The position numbers and the translations under genes are program-made. Shown piece by piece: positions 19,816-28,365 of a stretch of DNA of 64,000 bases. Below the pieces are notes generated by a model that was not told the origin of the DNA, ran no database searches, and saw only the letters and a program-made list of their open reading frames with translations. Source of the stretch: a cyanobacterium PCC 7702 (lineage in GTDB: Bacteria > Cyanobacteriota > Cyanobacteriia > Cyanobacteriales > Nostocaceae); assembly GCA_000332255.1 (NCBI GenBank), contig KB235926.1, positions 539,475 to 603,474 of the forward strand, in the 5' to 3' direction. The stretch's first letter is position 1; every line of letters begins with the position of its first letter.

Positions 19816-21003
19816 TCAAAGTCTCGGGTAATTAAGATATTTCTCCACCAGGATCACTAATTCATTATTCCCAAATGGCTTGGTTAAGTAATCGGTCGCT
19901 CCTACTATTGTTGCCCTGACTCGGTCTAAAAATTCTTCCTTGGCAGTCAGTATCACAATTGGTACCAGTCGAAAAGCTCTAGAATGCCGTAACATCGCAC
20001 AAATTTCATAGCCATCTAATTCTGGCATCACCAGATCGCAAAAAATCAGATCGGGTTTGAGTTGAAAAATTAAACCGAGTGCTTCTAAAGGATTGCTCAA
20101 AGCGATCGCTTCATAGCCTTGGGCTTGTAAAGTTTGTTGTACAGCACTACAGATAGCGATCGCATCATCAATACACAATACGCATTGCTTTCGACTTTGT
20201 TGTGGACTTGGCGGTTTATCTGTCAGTAATTTAGATGCATCTACTAGCTGCACCCATCCTTGCTGAACATAGGGATGTATGGCTTTTGCTACTGTGACAA
20301 TATCTCGATGGAGGTAACGAGCCAACCGACGCAGGCTCGTTTTACCATCTGCCCAGTGTTGTAACTTATTTACAGTTACTTCCGGTAGCCAAGAGCGTAG
20401 ATTCGCTATGTTAGTAACTACGGGAATTTGCTCGGGTGACTGAATATAAGGGTATAAAAGTTTCCAATTTTTTACTTGCTTGATGGCGTGGGAAAGGGCA
20501 GGGGCAATTTCTAAGGTAGTTAGCTGGGGAACTAGTGCTGAGCCAACTTCAAAAATAAAGCTACCCTGCTGCAAGTTCAGCAGATCGAAAAGAGTCTCGT
20601 ACACCAAGCTACGAATAATACTGCGGACTTGTGTAGTATTTATTACATTTTCTTCCAGTAGTTTCCACAAGGAAGCGTATTCTAGGGTATTAAAAGTTTT
20701 TAAGCAGTCTAATTGGTGTTGCTCTAGTTGTACTTGAACTTGATATTGATGCAAATAATCGTTGAGACGCGATAAACTGTTATCACCGCTAGCTGCATAA
20801 ATAATTTGACCGTTGAGAAAAAATACGTACCACGATGGGCGATCGCTGTGACTGCAAGCATAGTAGTCAACTCCATCCCAACCCGGTCTGAAATAGCTGT
20901 GGTGATTGCTGTCGGCTTCTACGAATAAAAGCCCCGTACGCTGTCCTAGCTCGATCAATTGAAAAATACTGTGAATATCAATTTCATTTAAATTTCCCTG
21001 CAT
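19816..21003 (-). CDS. PATAN-domain response regulator (PatA/PilG/HmpA-like)
   Basis: 395 residues. The N-terminal PATAN region (MQGNLNEIDIHSIFQLIELG, RTGLLFVEAD) and a helical middle domain typical of cyanobacterial PatA/PixG/PilG proteins are followed by a C-terminal receiver. The phospho-acceptor is D323 in IFCDLVMPELDGYEI and the conserved Lys is in YLTKPFGNNEL. Proteins of this class act as output regulators of cyanobacterial pilus motility. It is the first gene of the taxis operon, 175 bases ahead of cheY, and divergent from hmpF. Confidence 0.9.
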   Translation of the reverse strand: MQGNLNEIDIHSIFQLIELGQRTGLLFVEADSNHHSYFRPGWDGVDYYACSHSDRPSWYVFFLNGQIIYAASGDNSLSRLNDYLHQYQVQVQLEQHQLDCLKTFNTLEYASLWKLLEENVINTTQVRSIIRSLVYETLFDLLNLQQGSFIFEVGSALVPQLTTLEIAPALSHAIKQVKNWKLLYPYIQSPEQIPVVTNIANLRSWLPEVTVNKLQHWADGKTSLRRLARYLHRDIVTVAKAIHPYVQQGWVQLVDASKLLTDKPPSPQQSRKQCVLCIDDAIAICSAVQQTLQAQGYEAIALSNPLEALGLIFQLKPDLIFCDLVMPELDGYEICAMLRHSRAFRLVPIVILTAKEEFLDRVRATIVGATDYLTKPFGNNELVILVEKYLNYPRL

Positions 21004-21325
21004 CGATGTTTTATGCTTTTAATAAAGGGATGAAGGGTGAGAGAAAATTTTTATACTAGCTCTTCCTTACTAATTAATACAACATACTTTATACTCTTTT
21101 TACTACCGTAATATTTCGAGAACAACTGAGTGATAACACGGTAGCCAATATAACTATTAACAGGAGAAAATATTTAGGAAGCAATAAAGTGGTTTCAGGC
21201 GTAAAACTCTCGTCTGTTATATTTTACCTGTCTTGTTTCCTTGGTAGTCTGAACAAGGCAGGCTCCCCAATTATCCACGTATAGTTAACAACACTAGTAT
21301 TAAGTCCATCAAAAGGATTAAAGGT
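21004..21325. promoter_or_regulatory. Divergent promoter region between the taxis operon and hmpF
   Basis: 322 AT-rich bases between the divergent PATAN-REC gene and hmpF, so both promoters must lie here. A 7-bp inverted repeat CTACCGT (21103-21109) / ACGGTAG (21138-21144), spaced by 28 bases, is a possible regulator site. No sigma-factor box is assigned. Confidence 0.45.
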
Positions 21326-23056
21326 GTGCTGTATTTAGCAGAAGTACAAAAACAAAAAGGCAGTTTACTTACTGGTGCTGGCAAAACAGAACTGAAACTG
21401 TTAGCTTGTCAGCGGACGGACCAGAGTTGGAGTATCGTATCAGAAGATATAATCTCTGCTGAGGAAGCCAGTAAATATAACGATGGCGCGCTGATACTGG
21501 TGGAACTGAGTCCTCAGCGTCAAATACAGCGGATTCAAGAGGCGGGACGGCCGTTGGTAAACATTTTGCAGAATTTTTCCCGCCAGTTGGAAAAATTCAA
21601 GGTCAAGGAAGAAGAGATTGACCACTGGAAACAATCGCTGACCTATCAAGCGCATGAACTGAATCGCCGCGAACAGGAAATAGAAACGCGTTTGGAACAG
21701 TTAGAAAATATGGAAAATGAGTTTCAACGTTTGCAGCAAGAAAAACAAGCAGTTGAAACTTCTCGTGGAGAAATAGAAAAGTTGCGAGCAGAAATTGAAC
21801 GCAACCGCCAGCAACTACAAGAAGCTTGGGAGCATTTGCAGGGTGAGCAGCGTCGCTTAGAGGAATGTCAAGCTCAACTACTGCAGAAAAAGGTACTGTC
21901 TGAGGAGCAAACTAGAACGCTCAACGACTTACTAGATCGTTTTTGCGATCGTGTTACTCCCCGTGTACCGGTGATGCAAGAACACCTGCAAGCAGCATTG
22001 GAAATGTTGGAAAAGCAACAAGCTGTTGTCAGCTTCTACTATCAGCAGTTCGAGCAGCAGAAAACAGTGGTTGACCAGCAGCAAGCAGAACTAGATCGCT
22101 TGTCAAAAATTTTCTCTGAGCGTCAAAATGATTGGCAACAAGCTCAACATTCTCTAGAAGAACAAACAGCACAGTTGAAAGCAAATATAGTTACTCTCAG
22201 TGCTAAACAAGAGTATGCTTTTCAACTGAAAAAGCAATTGCGACAGCAAGAAGATTTATATCAGCAGATACAATTTTTGGCCGCGATGTCTGGGGATGGA
22301 TTTACCAGCCAACCAGTGGATGAAATTGCCTTAGAAAAAATGCCTTTGGAAGAATTGCAAAAAATTGTGCAGGACTTACAGGGAAAACTAAATATAGATA
22401 TAAGTTTTGTCAAAGAACAGGAACAAGAATTAAAAGATAAGCTAGAAACTATAGAAGAATTACAAAAAAAGATTGAGCGGGCGTCTGAACCCGAAAGAAG
22501 TAAATTAGAAACTGAATTGGCAGACGAAAAAGACCACTATCAAATGCTAAATGAAACACTGGTGGGACAACGTCGTCATTTGCTTGAATGTCAGGGACTT
22601 CTCAAGCAACATAAAGCAGTGCTGCTACGCCGACAAGAGCAGCTTTGTGCTTATTTCCAGGAAGAGAAATTAGATTTGAGTCCTATACTGCTACAGATGG
22701 AAAAGCAGCGACAAAGACATTCGGAAGCACTGCAAAATTTGGAACGAGAAATAGAGCAGATGCAGGTATCGGTGGAAAAGACGCAAGAAATTATACAACA
22801 GCAGGCGGACCAGCAAAAGAGCAAGCGCCAGGAACTGGACGCGATGGAACAAGATTTGCTATCCTTGCGGACTGCAACTGTAGAATTTTCTGCTCGAGTT
22901 AATTTGTACGAGCAGATGTTACAGCCAATTGCAGATTTTCTCGAGCAACTGCGGCAAAAGTTGCAACTTATGACTGAATTGTTGACTCAAGTGCAGCTTT
23001 TAGGTGACGAGCAGCTCCAGGTTGTTACCCAGATACGTCAGGTGATTCTGGATTGA
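21326..23056 (+). CDS. hmpF: Pilus motility taxis protein HmpF (coiled-coil)
   Basis: 576 residues with a GTG start. A short globular N-terminus (MLYLAEVQKQKGSLLTGAGKTELKLLACQ) is followed by almost continuous Gln/Glu-rich coiled coil from about residue 90 to the end. This architecture and N-terminus match HmpF, known from Nostoc and Synechocystis to be needed for polar type IV pilus activity and hormogonium gliding. Its position, divergent from a complete Hmp/Pil-type taxis operon, supports the call. No membrane segment or enzyme motif is seen. Confidence 0.85.
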   Translation: MLYLAEVQKQKGSLLTGAGKTELKLLACQRTDQSWSIVSEDIISAEEASKYNDGALILVELSPQRQIQRIQEAGRPLVNILQNFSRQLEKFKVKEEEIDHWKQSLTYQAHELNRREQEIETRLEQLENMENEFQRLQQEKQAVETSRGEIEKLRAEIERNRQQLQEAWEHLQGEQRRLEECQAQLLQKKVLSEEQTRTLNDLLDRFCDRVTPRVPVMQEHLQAALEMLEKQQAVVSFYYQQFEQQKTVVDQQQAELDRLSKIFSERQNDWQQAQHSLEEQTAQLKANIVTLSAKQEYAFQLKKQLRQQEDLYQQIQFLAAMSGDGFTSQPVDEIALEKMPLEELQKIVQDLQGKLNIDISFVKEQEQELKDKLETIEELQKKIERASEPERSKLETELADEKDHYQMLNETLVGQRRHLLECQGLLKQHKAVLLRRQEQLCAYFQEEKLDLSPILLQMEKQRQRHSEALQNLEREIEQMQVSVEKTQEIIQQQADQQKSKRQELDAMEQDLLSLRTATVEFSARVNLYEQMLQPIADFLEQLRQKLQLMTELLTQVQLLGDEQLQVVTQIRQVILD

Positions 23057-23065
23057 ACTTTTAGC

Positions 23066-23087
23066 AGCGCTTGGGTGTCCGAGCGCT
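23066..23087. terminator. Hairpin between convergent hmpF and aminotransferase
   Basis: Stem AGCGCTTGG (23066-23074) / CCGAGCGCT (23079-23087), one G-T wobble, loop GTGT. It lies 10 bases past the hmpF stop and 20 bases past the convergent stop. T-runs on either side are short, so it may serve both genes. Confidence 0.55.
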
Positions 23088-23106
23088 ATTAGCTGGAATT
23101 TTAATC

Positions 23107-24420
23107 TCAATTTAGGAAAATTTCCTTGAGTATGCTCAGAGCTATCTGAATTTGATTGCTGTCTATAACCAAAGGCGGACAAAAGCGAATCGCTGCTTTT
23201 CCGCAACCGAGCAATAACAGACCGCGTAAGAATGCTTCTTGGATGACGCGATCGCGTAATTTTGGATCGGGATTACCTTCATCGTCCAATAAGTCTACCG
23301 CTACCATCAAGCCTTTGCCGCGCGGTAGGGAAATTGTGGGAAATGAGTGATGCAGCTGGGTCAAGCCTGCTTGCAATTGTTCTCCCATACGGGATGCATT
23401 AGCCATCAAGCCATTTTCCAGCAGGTGTAAGGTAGCAATAGAAGCTGCACAGGCAACGGGATTGCCGCCGAAGGTTGTAGCGTGGGAGCCTGGGGACCAG
23501 GTCATAATTTGGGGACGGGAGAGAATAGCTCCTAAAGGTAAACCACTAGCAATTCCTTTAGCTGTGGTAATGATGTCGGGCATTACATTCCAATGTTCGA
23601 TTGCAAACAAACGCCCCGTGCGTCCCATACCTGATTGTACTTCATCAACAACCATAAGAATGCCGTGGCGATCGCATATTTGACGAATGCGTTCTAAAAA
23701 ACCATCTTCGGGTACGATGTAGCCGCCTTCTCCTTGAATTGGTTCTACAACTATTGCTGCTACTTCTTGCGGTGGTAGTGTAGCGGTAAAAAGATGTTTT
23801 TCGAGATAATCTAAACTGGCATGAGTTCCGTAGGTAATGTGGGTTATTCCTGGAACAAGAGGGCCAAATCCCGCTCTTTGTACTGCTTTGGAACCAGTCA
23901 AAGACATCGCGCCGTAGGTACGGCCGTGGAATGCTCCTAAAAAGGCAACAATCAGAGAGCGTCTGGTATAGTATCTTGCCAATTTGATTGCACCTTCATT
24001 AGATTCCGCACCGGAGTTGGTAAAGAACACTCTTGCAGGAAAAGTGCCTGCAACGGGTGGAAAAGGAGCGCGAGCGGCTAATTTTTCCGCCAATTCTACC
24101 ATTGGTTGGTAGTAAAAATCAGTACCTGACATGTGCAGGAGCTTGGCAGCTTGTGTTTGAATTGCTTGTACAACTTCTGGATGGGCGTGTCCTGTGGCGG
24201 TAACTGCAATTCCTGCGGTCATGTCTAAAAAGACGTTGCCATCTACATCTTCGACCATACAACCTTCGCCACGAGCTGCTACTAAGGGATAGTCGCGGGT
24301 ATAGGAAGGAGAAGTGACAGCGCGATCGCGTTCTATAATATCTCTTGCCCGCGGTCCGGGTAGGGAAGTTACCAGACGGGGCGATGTTGGTAAATATTTA
24401 TTTACAGAAATGCTTAACAT
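23107..24420 (-). CDS. Class III PLP aminotransferase (4-aminobutyrate/acetylornithine type)
   Basis: 437 residues of the GabT/ArgD/lysine-aminotransferase family. Motifs are NVFLDMTAGIAVTATGHAHP, FTNSGAESNEGAIKLAR (PLP phosphate cup), AFHGRTYGAMSLTGSK, VVDEVQSGMGRTGRLFAIEH (PLP Asp) and the Schiff-base Lys in TTAKGIASGLPLGA. It transfers the omega-amino group of GABA, ornithine, lysine or a similar compound to 2-oxoglutarate to give a semialdehyde. The aldehyde dehydrogenase encoded just upstream on the same strand would oxidise such a product. The exact substrate is not determinable from sequence. Confidence 0.85.
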   Translation of the reverse strand: MLSISVNKYLPTSPRLVTSLPGPRARDIIERDRAVTSPSYTRDYPLVAARGEGCMVEDVDGNVFLDMTAGIAVTATGHAHPEVVQAIQTQAAKLLHMSGTDFYYQPMVELAEKLAARAPFPPVAGTFPARVFFTNSGAESNEGAIKLARYYTRRSLIVAFLGAFHGRTYGAMSLTGSKAVQRAGFGPLVPGITHITYGTHASLDYLEKHLFTATLPPQEVAAIVVEPIQGEGGYIVPEDGFLERIRQICDRHGILMVVDEVQSGMGRTGRLFAIEHWNVMPDIITTAKGIASGLPLGAILSRPQIMTWSPGSHATTFGGNPVACAASIATLHLLENGLMANASRMGEQLQAGLTQLHHSFPTISLPRGKGLMVAVDLLDDEGNPDPKLRDRVIQEAFLRGLLLLGCGKAAIRFCPPLVIDSNQIQIALSILKEIFLN

Positions 24421-24605
24421 AGTCTTGTAGAATTACTTAAATAAATAATCACTTCAAATTCAACGCTTTCTGGCTAGCGCTGGCAGTAACAATTGCTTCT
24501 ATTTCACTTGTGATTGCAATCACCCCCAGCCAGGGTGTAACACCATCAGAGAGAAATTCTTATCCCATCCGCTAGTTAGCTGTTGAATTTCTACAGTTAG
24601 TTTAA

Positions 24606-26099
24606 CTATCCGCGATTGTCAATTTGGGCACGCTGCAGACTGCCAGAAAAGTCTACGTACACAGTTTTCCATTCCGTGAAAATATCTAAGGCAGTAGTTC
24701 CTGCTTCTCGGTGTCCGTTACCGGTGTGCTTGACTCCGCCAAAGGGTAAATGTACTTCTGCTCCGATGGTGGGACCGTTGATGTAAGTAATTCCCGCTTC
24801 GATATCGCGTATGGCAGCAAAAGCGCGGTTGATGTCGCGGGTATAGATCGAGGAAGAAAGGCCGTAGTTGGTGTCATTCAAGACAGCTATAGCTTCTTCA
24901 AAGGAATTTACTTCTATTAACGCTACCACTGGTCCGAATATTTCTTCCTGAGCAACCCGCATTTTCGGTTTGACGCGATCGAGAATTGTTGGTTGGAAGA
25001 AGTAACCATTTTGCAGTTGTTCCTCACCAGCTATTTCTCCACCGATTAATACTGTTGCTCCTTCTTGGCGAGCAATTTCAACGTATCGTTTGACTCGTTG
25101 TAGTTGTCTTTCGTTGACGATGGGTCCGACGTCGGTATGGGGATCGGTACCTGCACCCAAGCGCAATTTACTGGTACGTTCTTTTAGCATCGCCGTAAAT
25201 TTTTCCTTGATTTCTCGATGCAAAAGCAGGCGACTGGTGGCTGTGCAGCGTTGACCGGCGGTACCGAAAGCTCCCCAAACTGCACCGTCAACAGCCAGTT
25301 GCAAGTCTGCATCTTCCATAACGATTTGGGCGTTTTTGCCGCCCATTTCCAGACAGGTCCGTTTGTAAGTGCGGCCGCAGATAGCGCCCACTTGTGCTCC
25401 GGTTTCGGAGGAACCTGTAAAGGACACCAAATCTACATTAGGATGTTCTACCAAGGCTTTCCCGACTTCTTCACCTATTCCGTGCACTAGGTTAACGACT
25501 CCTGGCGGTAGACCTGCTTGGGCAAAAATTTCGACAAGTTTGGTTGCACAGGCGGAGGAGTCTTCTGCGGGTTTGAGGATAACGGTGTTACCGCACACCA
25601 AAGCGGGCATAATTTTCCAGCAGGGAATTGCCACGGGAAAGTTCCACGGAGTAATCAAGGCGCAAACGCCTATTGGCATGCGTACTGTCATTGCGAATTT
25701 GTTGGGCATTTCTGACGGTACGGTTTGTCCAAACAACCGCCGTCCTTCTCCAGCACTGTAGAAGGCGCAGTCTATTCCTTCTTGTACGTCTCCCCTTGCT
25801 TCTAGCAGGGGCTTGCCCATTTCCCTACTAATTAATTGCGCTAGTTCTTCTTTGTGTTGACCGAGCAGTTCCCCAACTTTCAATATATATTCTGCTCTAG
25901 CGGGGGCAGGAACGAGTCGCCAACTGCGATAGGCTTGGCGGGCGGCGGCTACTGCTGCATCCACGTCAGCGGTTGTAGAACGGACAAAGGTAGCCACAAC
26001 TTCATCCTTGTTGGCGGGGTTGCGACTTTCTAGGATAGCTGTTGCTGCACTTTTCCATTGACCGTTTATATAATTGTTACAAATAAGTGGAGTAGTCAT
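24606..26099 (-). CDS. NAD(P)+-dependent aldehyde dehydrogenase
   Basis: 497 residues, a complete ALDH. It has [19 protein letters not shown], the cofactor loop FTGSSETG, general-base E251 in LEMGGKN and nucleophile C285 in [10 protein letters not shown], with EEIFGPVV and the C-terminal [17 protein letters not shown]. The sequence is closest by eye to the succinate-semialdehyde, aminoadipate-semialdehyde and betaine-aldehyde group. It lies between an omega-aminotransferase and an acyl-CoA dehydrogenase-like/cyclase fusion on the same strand, which suggests an amine or amino-acid breakdown route. Spacing (186 and 82 bases) allows an operon but does not prove one. Confidence 0.9.
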   Translation of the reverse strand: MTTPLICNNYINGQWKSAATAILESRNPANKDEVVATFVRSTTADVDAAVAAARQAYRSWRLVPAPARAEYILKVGELLGQHKEELAQLISREMGKPLLEARGDVQEGIDCAFYSAGEGRRLFGQTVPSEMPNKFAMTVRMPIGVCALITPWNFPVAIPCWKIMPALVCGNTVILKPAEDSSACATKLVEIFAQAGLPPGVVNLVHGIGEEVGKALVEHPNVDLVSFTGSSETGAQVGAICGRTYKRTCLEMGGKNAQIVMEDADLQLAVDGAVWGAFGTAGQRCTATSRLLLHREIKEKFTAMLKERTSKLRLGAGTDPHTDVGPIVNERQLQRVKRYVEIARQEGATVLIGGEIAGEEQLQNGYFFQPTILDRVKPKMRVAQEEIFGPVVALIEVNSFEEAIAVLNDTNYGLSSSIYTRDINRAFAAIRDIEAGITYINGPTIGAEVHLPFGGVKHTGNGHREAGTTALDIFTEWKTVYVDFSGSLQRAQIDNRG

Positions 26100-26181
26100 A
26101 ACACTCAGCGCTGTGATTGAGGCGCTGGAACTTTTGTACTCATCTTAGCAATTGTGGCTTGCTTTCTTGGTGACCGTCAAG

Positions 26182-28008
26182 TTAAAAAAATGCCATTACT
26201 CCTGCTGGAGAGCCGGAACCATCTTGCAGTCTTAAAATTCCGATCGCCAGAGTAACTTTTTTGGGAGGTAGTAGATCTAAATTTGTCAGGTTCTCCAAGA
26301 CTATGCGTGGTTTTTCTAATACCAGCCGATTGGCGGCAAAAGTTGTATCCTGTCCCGGGTCTATACCGTGGGTATCAATGCCGACTCCGGCTATTTGACG
26401 TTCCTGGAGGAGAAACTGAATGGCGTCTTTGCCAAACCCAGGAAAATGCATACCTCCTTGGGAATCCTGGTTGAAAAAGGCAGCGCGATCGCTCCATTTG
26501 GCTTGCCAACCTGTATAAAGTATTACGACACTGCCGGCGGGAATTTCTCCATGTTGCTTTTCCCATGCCAAAATATCTGCGATCGCCAGGGCGTAGTCTG
26601 GATGTGCTGCTGCTTGCTGTTGGATGTTAATCACTACTGCAGGTACGACCAAGGATGTAGCTGGATATTGGTCAATTCCTATGCCAACATTGTGGAAACT
26701 CTTGGGAGCGTTAATATGGGTAGCAGTATGTTCTCCAAGGGAAAAACGTCGCAGGTAATAACCATCTTTTTCTATTTGTGCTACAGTCTCAAATTCTACA
26801 GCTGGGTCATCCTGCCACCGGGGAATATTAGGATTAATAACGTGACTCAAGTGAACAACTTGGGAGTAGGTAATACTTTGGGGTGCAATTGCTGAGGACG
26901 GGAAAAACCTGCCCGTTAATCTCTCTAAAGTCGCTTCCATAACAGCACTAGTTTGACCCGTGACCGTAAATACTAGTAATTCCCGATATACTCGCTGTGC
27001 CGGATGATGCATGTAATTAGCAGTGCCGCCGGAAACGGTGACTGCTGCACAAGCTATGCGGGTTGCTAAATCAATAGCCCAGGCTCGCAGTTGTAATTTT
27101 TTTTCCAGCTCCACCTCGGAATATTCTTGTGCTTTGCGAATGGCGGCGCGGCAATTGCTCAGTTCTTGTTGCAGAGATACAAAAGCTTTGTCTATAAAAG
27201 GCAGGGATTTTGTGTTTGTGGCAGATTCAATAATATCCAAAGCAGCTAAAGCACAACCCGTAAGCAAAAAGGTAGGGCGCAGCACTTTATTTTTATCATT
27301 TTCATGAATCCAGTCTGCAGCTTTTACCGCTACTACCTGCTTTTGGGGTAAGAAGTAGCGCTTTAAAGTCGCACTGACAGTGTTGGTTGATGTCATTGCT
27401 GCCAGCTGCGCTGGTAAGGTAAACTCTATTTTCCCCCCCGACTCTTGTTCGGTTTCCTGAAAGGGTACAATTCCGAAAACAACTTGACCGTCAGGTAATG
27501 TAGCAGCGACAATAAAATCTTGAAATATATTCCATCCTGTTACCCAGGGTACGATGCCATCTATTTGATATCCTCCCAATACTGGTACGGCTGCAGTTAG
27601 GGGTTCTCCTTCCCGTCGCAGTTGGGAAAAGCCAACGCCTACTAACACTTCGCCTTTTGCCATGTAGGGTAAATAGGTTTGTTGAAGATCGGAATTAGTG
27701 CTGTTAGCAAGCATTCCAGCAGCGCTTTGATGTTGAGTTTGCAAAAAAGCTAAAGCGCCAGAATAGCGAGCTACTAGTTCTTGAAATTCACCAAAGGTTG
27801 TTTCGCTGACCTGTTTCCCACCCCAATCTTGCGGAAGGCGTAAAGCGAGTAAACCTAATTCTCCCAAACCTCGCAGTGCATCCTTTAAGGACTGAAAGTT
27901 CGTGTCGATGTCGTTAGCTTTAGGTGCTACTTGGTTGAGCAAGTAGGACTTGGCGGTTTCTATGACACAGCTGCTTTGTCTGGGAATTTGTTTGCGATCG
28001 CACTCCAC
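26182..28008 (-). CDS. Fusion of acyl-CoA dehydrogenase-like domain and cyclase/kynurenine formamidase-like domain
   Basis: 608 residues in one uninterrupted frame. Residues about 15-370 resemble the acyl-CoA dehydrogenase fold (helical N-terminus with LGELGLLALRLPQDWGG, beta domain near GYQIDGIVPWVTGW, helical C-terminus with AAVTVSGGTANYMHHPAQRVYRE). Residues about 385-605 form a cyclase/formamidase domain (LSHVINPNIPRW; GEHTATHINAP at 425-435, a variant of the metal-binding HxGTHxDxP motif; GVGIDTHGIDPG at 541-552). In this variant the usual Asp of the motif is Asn. The substrate is unknown. It is upstream of the aldehyde dehydrogenase and aminotransferase on the same strand, so a shared catabolic route is plausible. 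Confidence 0.8.
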   Translation of the reverse strand: MECDRKQIPRQSSCVIETAKSYLLNQVAPKANDIDTNFQSLKDALRGLGELGLLALRLPQDWGGKQVSETTFGEFQELVARYSGALAFLQTQHQSAAGMLANSTNSDLQQTYLPYMAKGEVLVGVGFSQLRREGEPLTAAVPVLGGYQIDGIVPWVTGWNIFQDFIVAATLPDGQVVFGIVPFQETEQESGGKIEFTLPAQLAAMTSTNTVSATLKRYFLPQKQVVAVKAADWIHENDKNKVLRPTFLLTGCALAALDIIESATNTKSLPFIDKAFVSLQQELSNCRAAIRKAQEYSEVELEKKLQLRAWAIDLATRIACAAVTVSGGTANYMHHPAQRVYRELLVFTVTGQTSAVMEATLERLTGRFFPSSAIAPQSITYSQVVHLSHVINPNIPRWQDDPAVEFETVAQIEKDGYYLRRFSLGEHTATHINAPKSFHNVGIGIDQYPATSLVVPAVVINIQQQAAAHPDYALAIADILAWEKQHGEIPAGSVVILYTGWQAKWSDRAAFFNQDSQGGMHFPGFGKDAIQFLLQERQIAGVGIDTHGIDPGQDTTFAANRLVLEKPRIVLENLTNLDLLPPKKVTLAIGILRLQDGSGSPAGVMAFF

Positions 28009-28365
28009 AGGCTAATTACACCCCTTATTGATTAAATCCTAAGGAAGCTTATTTGCAAATAGCAAAGGTACAACCTCTGCAAAGAATCCCTCCAAAATCT
28101 TTCAAATAACAAGACTCTGGAGGGTTCAAATGTTGCAGCAAAAAGTGAACTAATAATAGATTAACAGGTAATTAGATAATTTATGACTAAAATTTGGTTA
28201 AATTTACTTAAGTTTCACAATTAAAAAACAAGCTTTTTTGGGAAAATTAAGTTCTTAAATATACTTTGATTTGCCACAGAACAATTTTACTGTTCATAAT
28301 TCATGATAACTTCCCGTTTGGAAAAGTTGGAGCGAACACAACTAACTGTAGAATTTACGCAAGTG
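28009..28365 (-). promoter_or_regulatory. Intergenic region with structured inverted repeat
   Basis: 357 bases between the histidine kinase and the acyl-CoA dehydrogenase/cyclase gene, both on the minus strand. It holds a two-step hairpin: CCCTCCA (28088-28094) / TGGAGGG (28118-28124), with an inner TCTT/AAGA pair and a 9-base loop. No T-run follows, so a leader structure or operator is as likely as a terminator. The rest is AT-rich and shows no gene. Confidence 0.4.
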
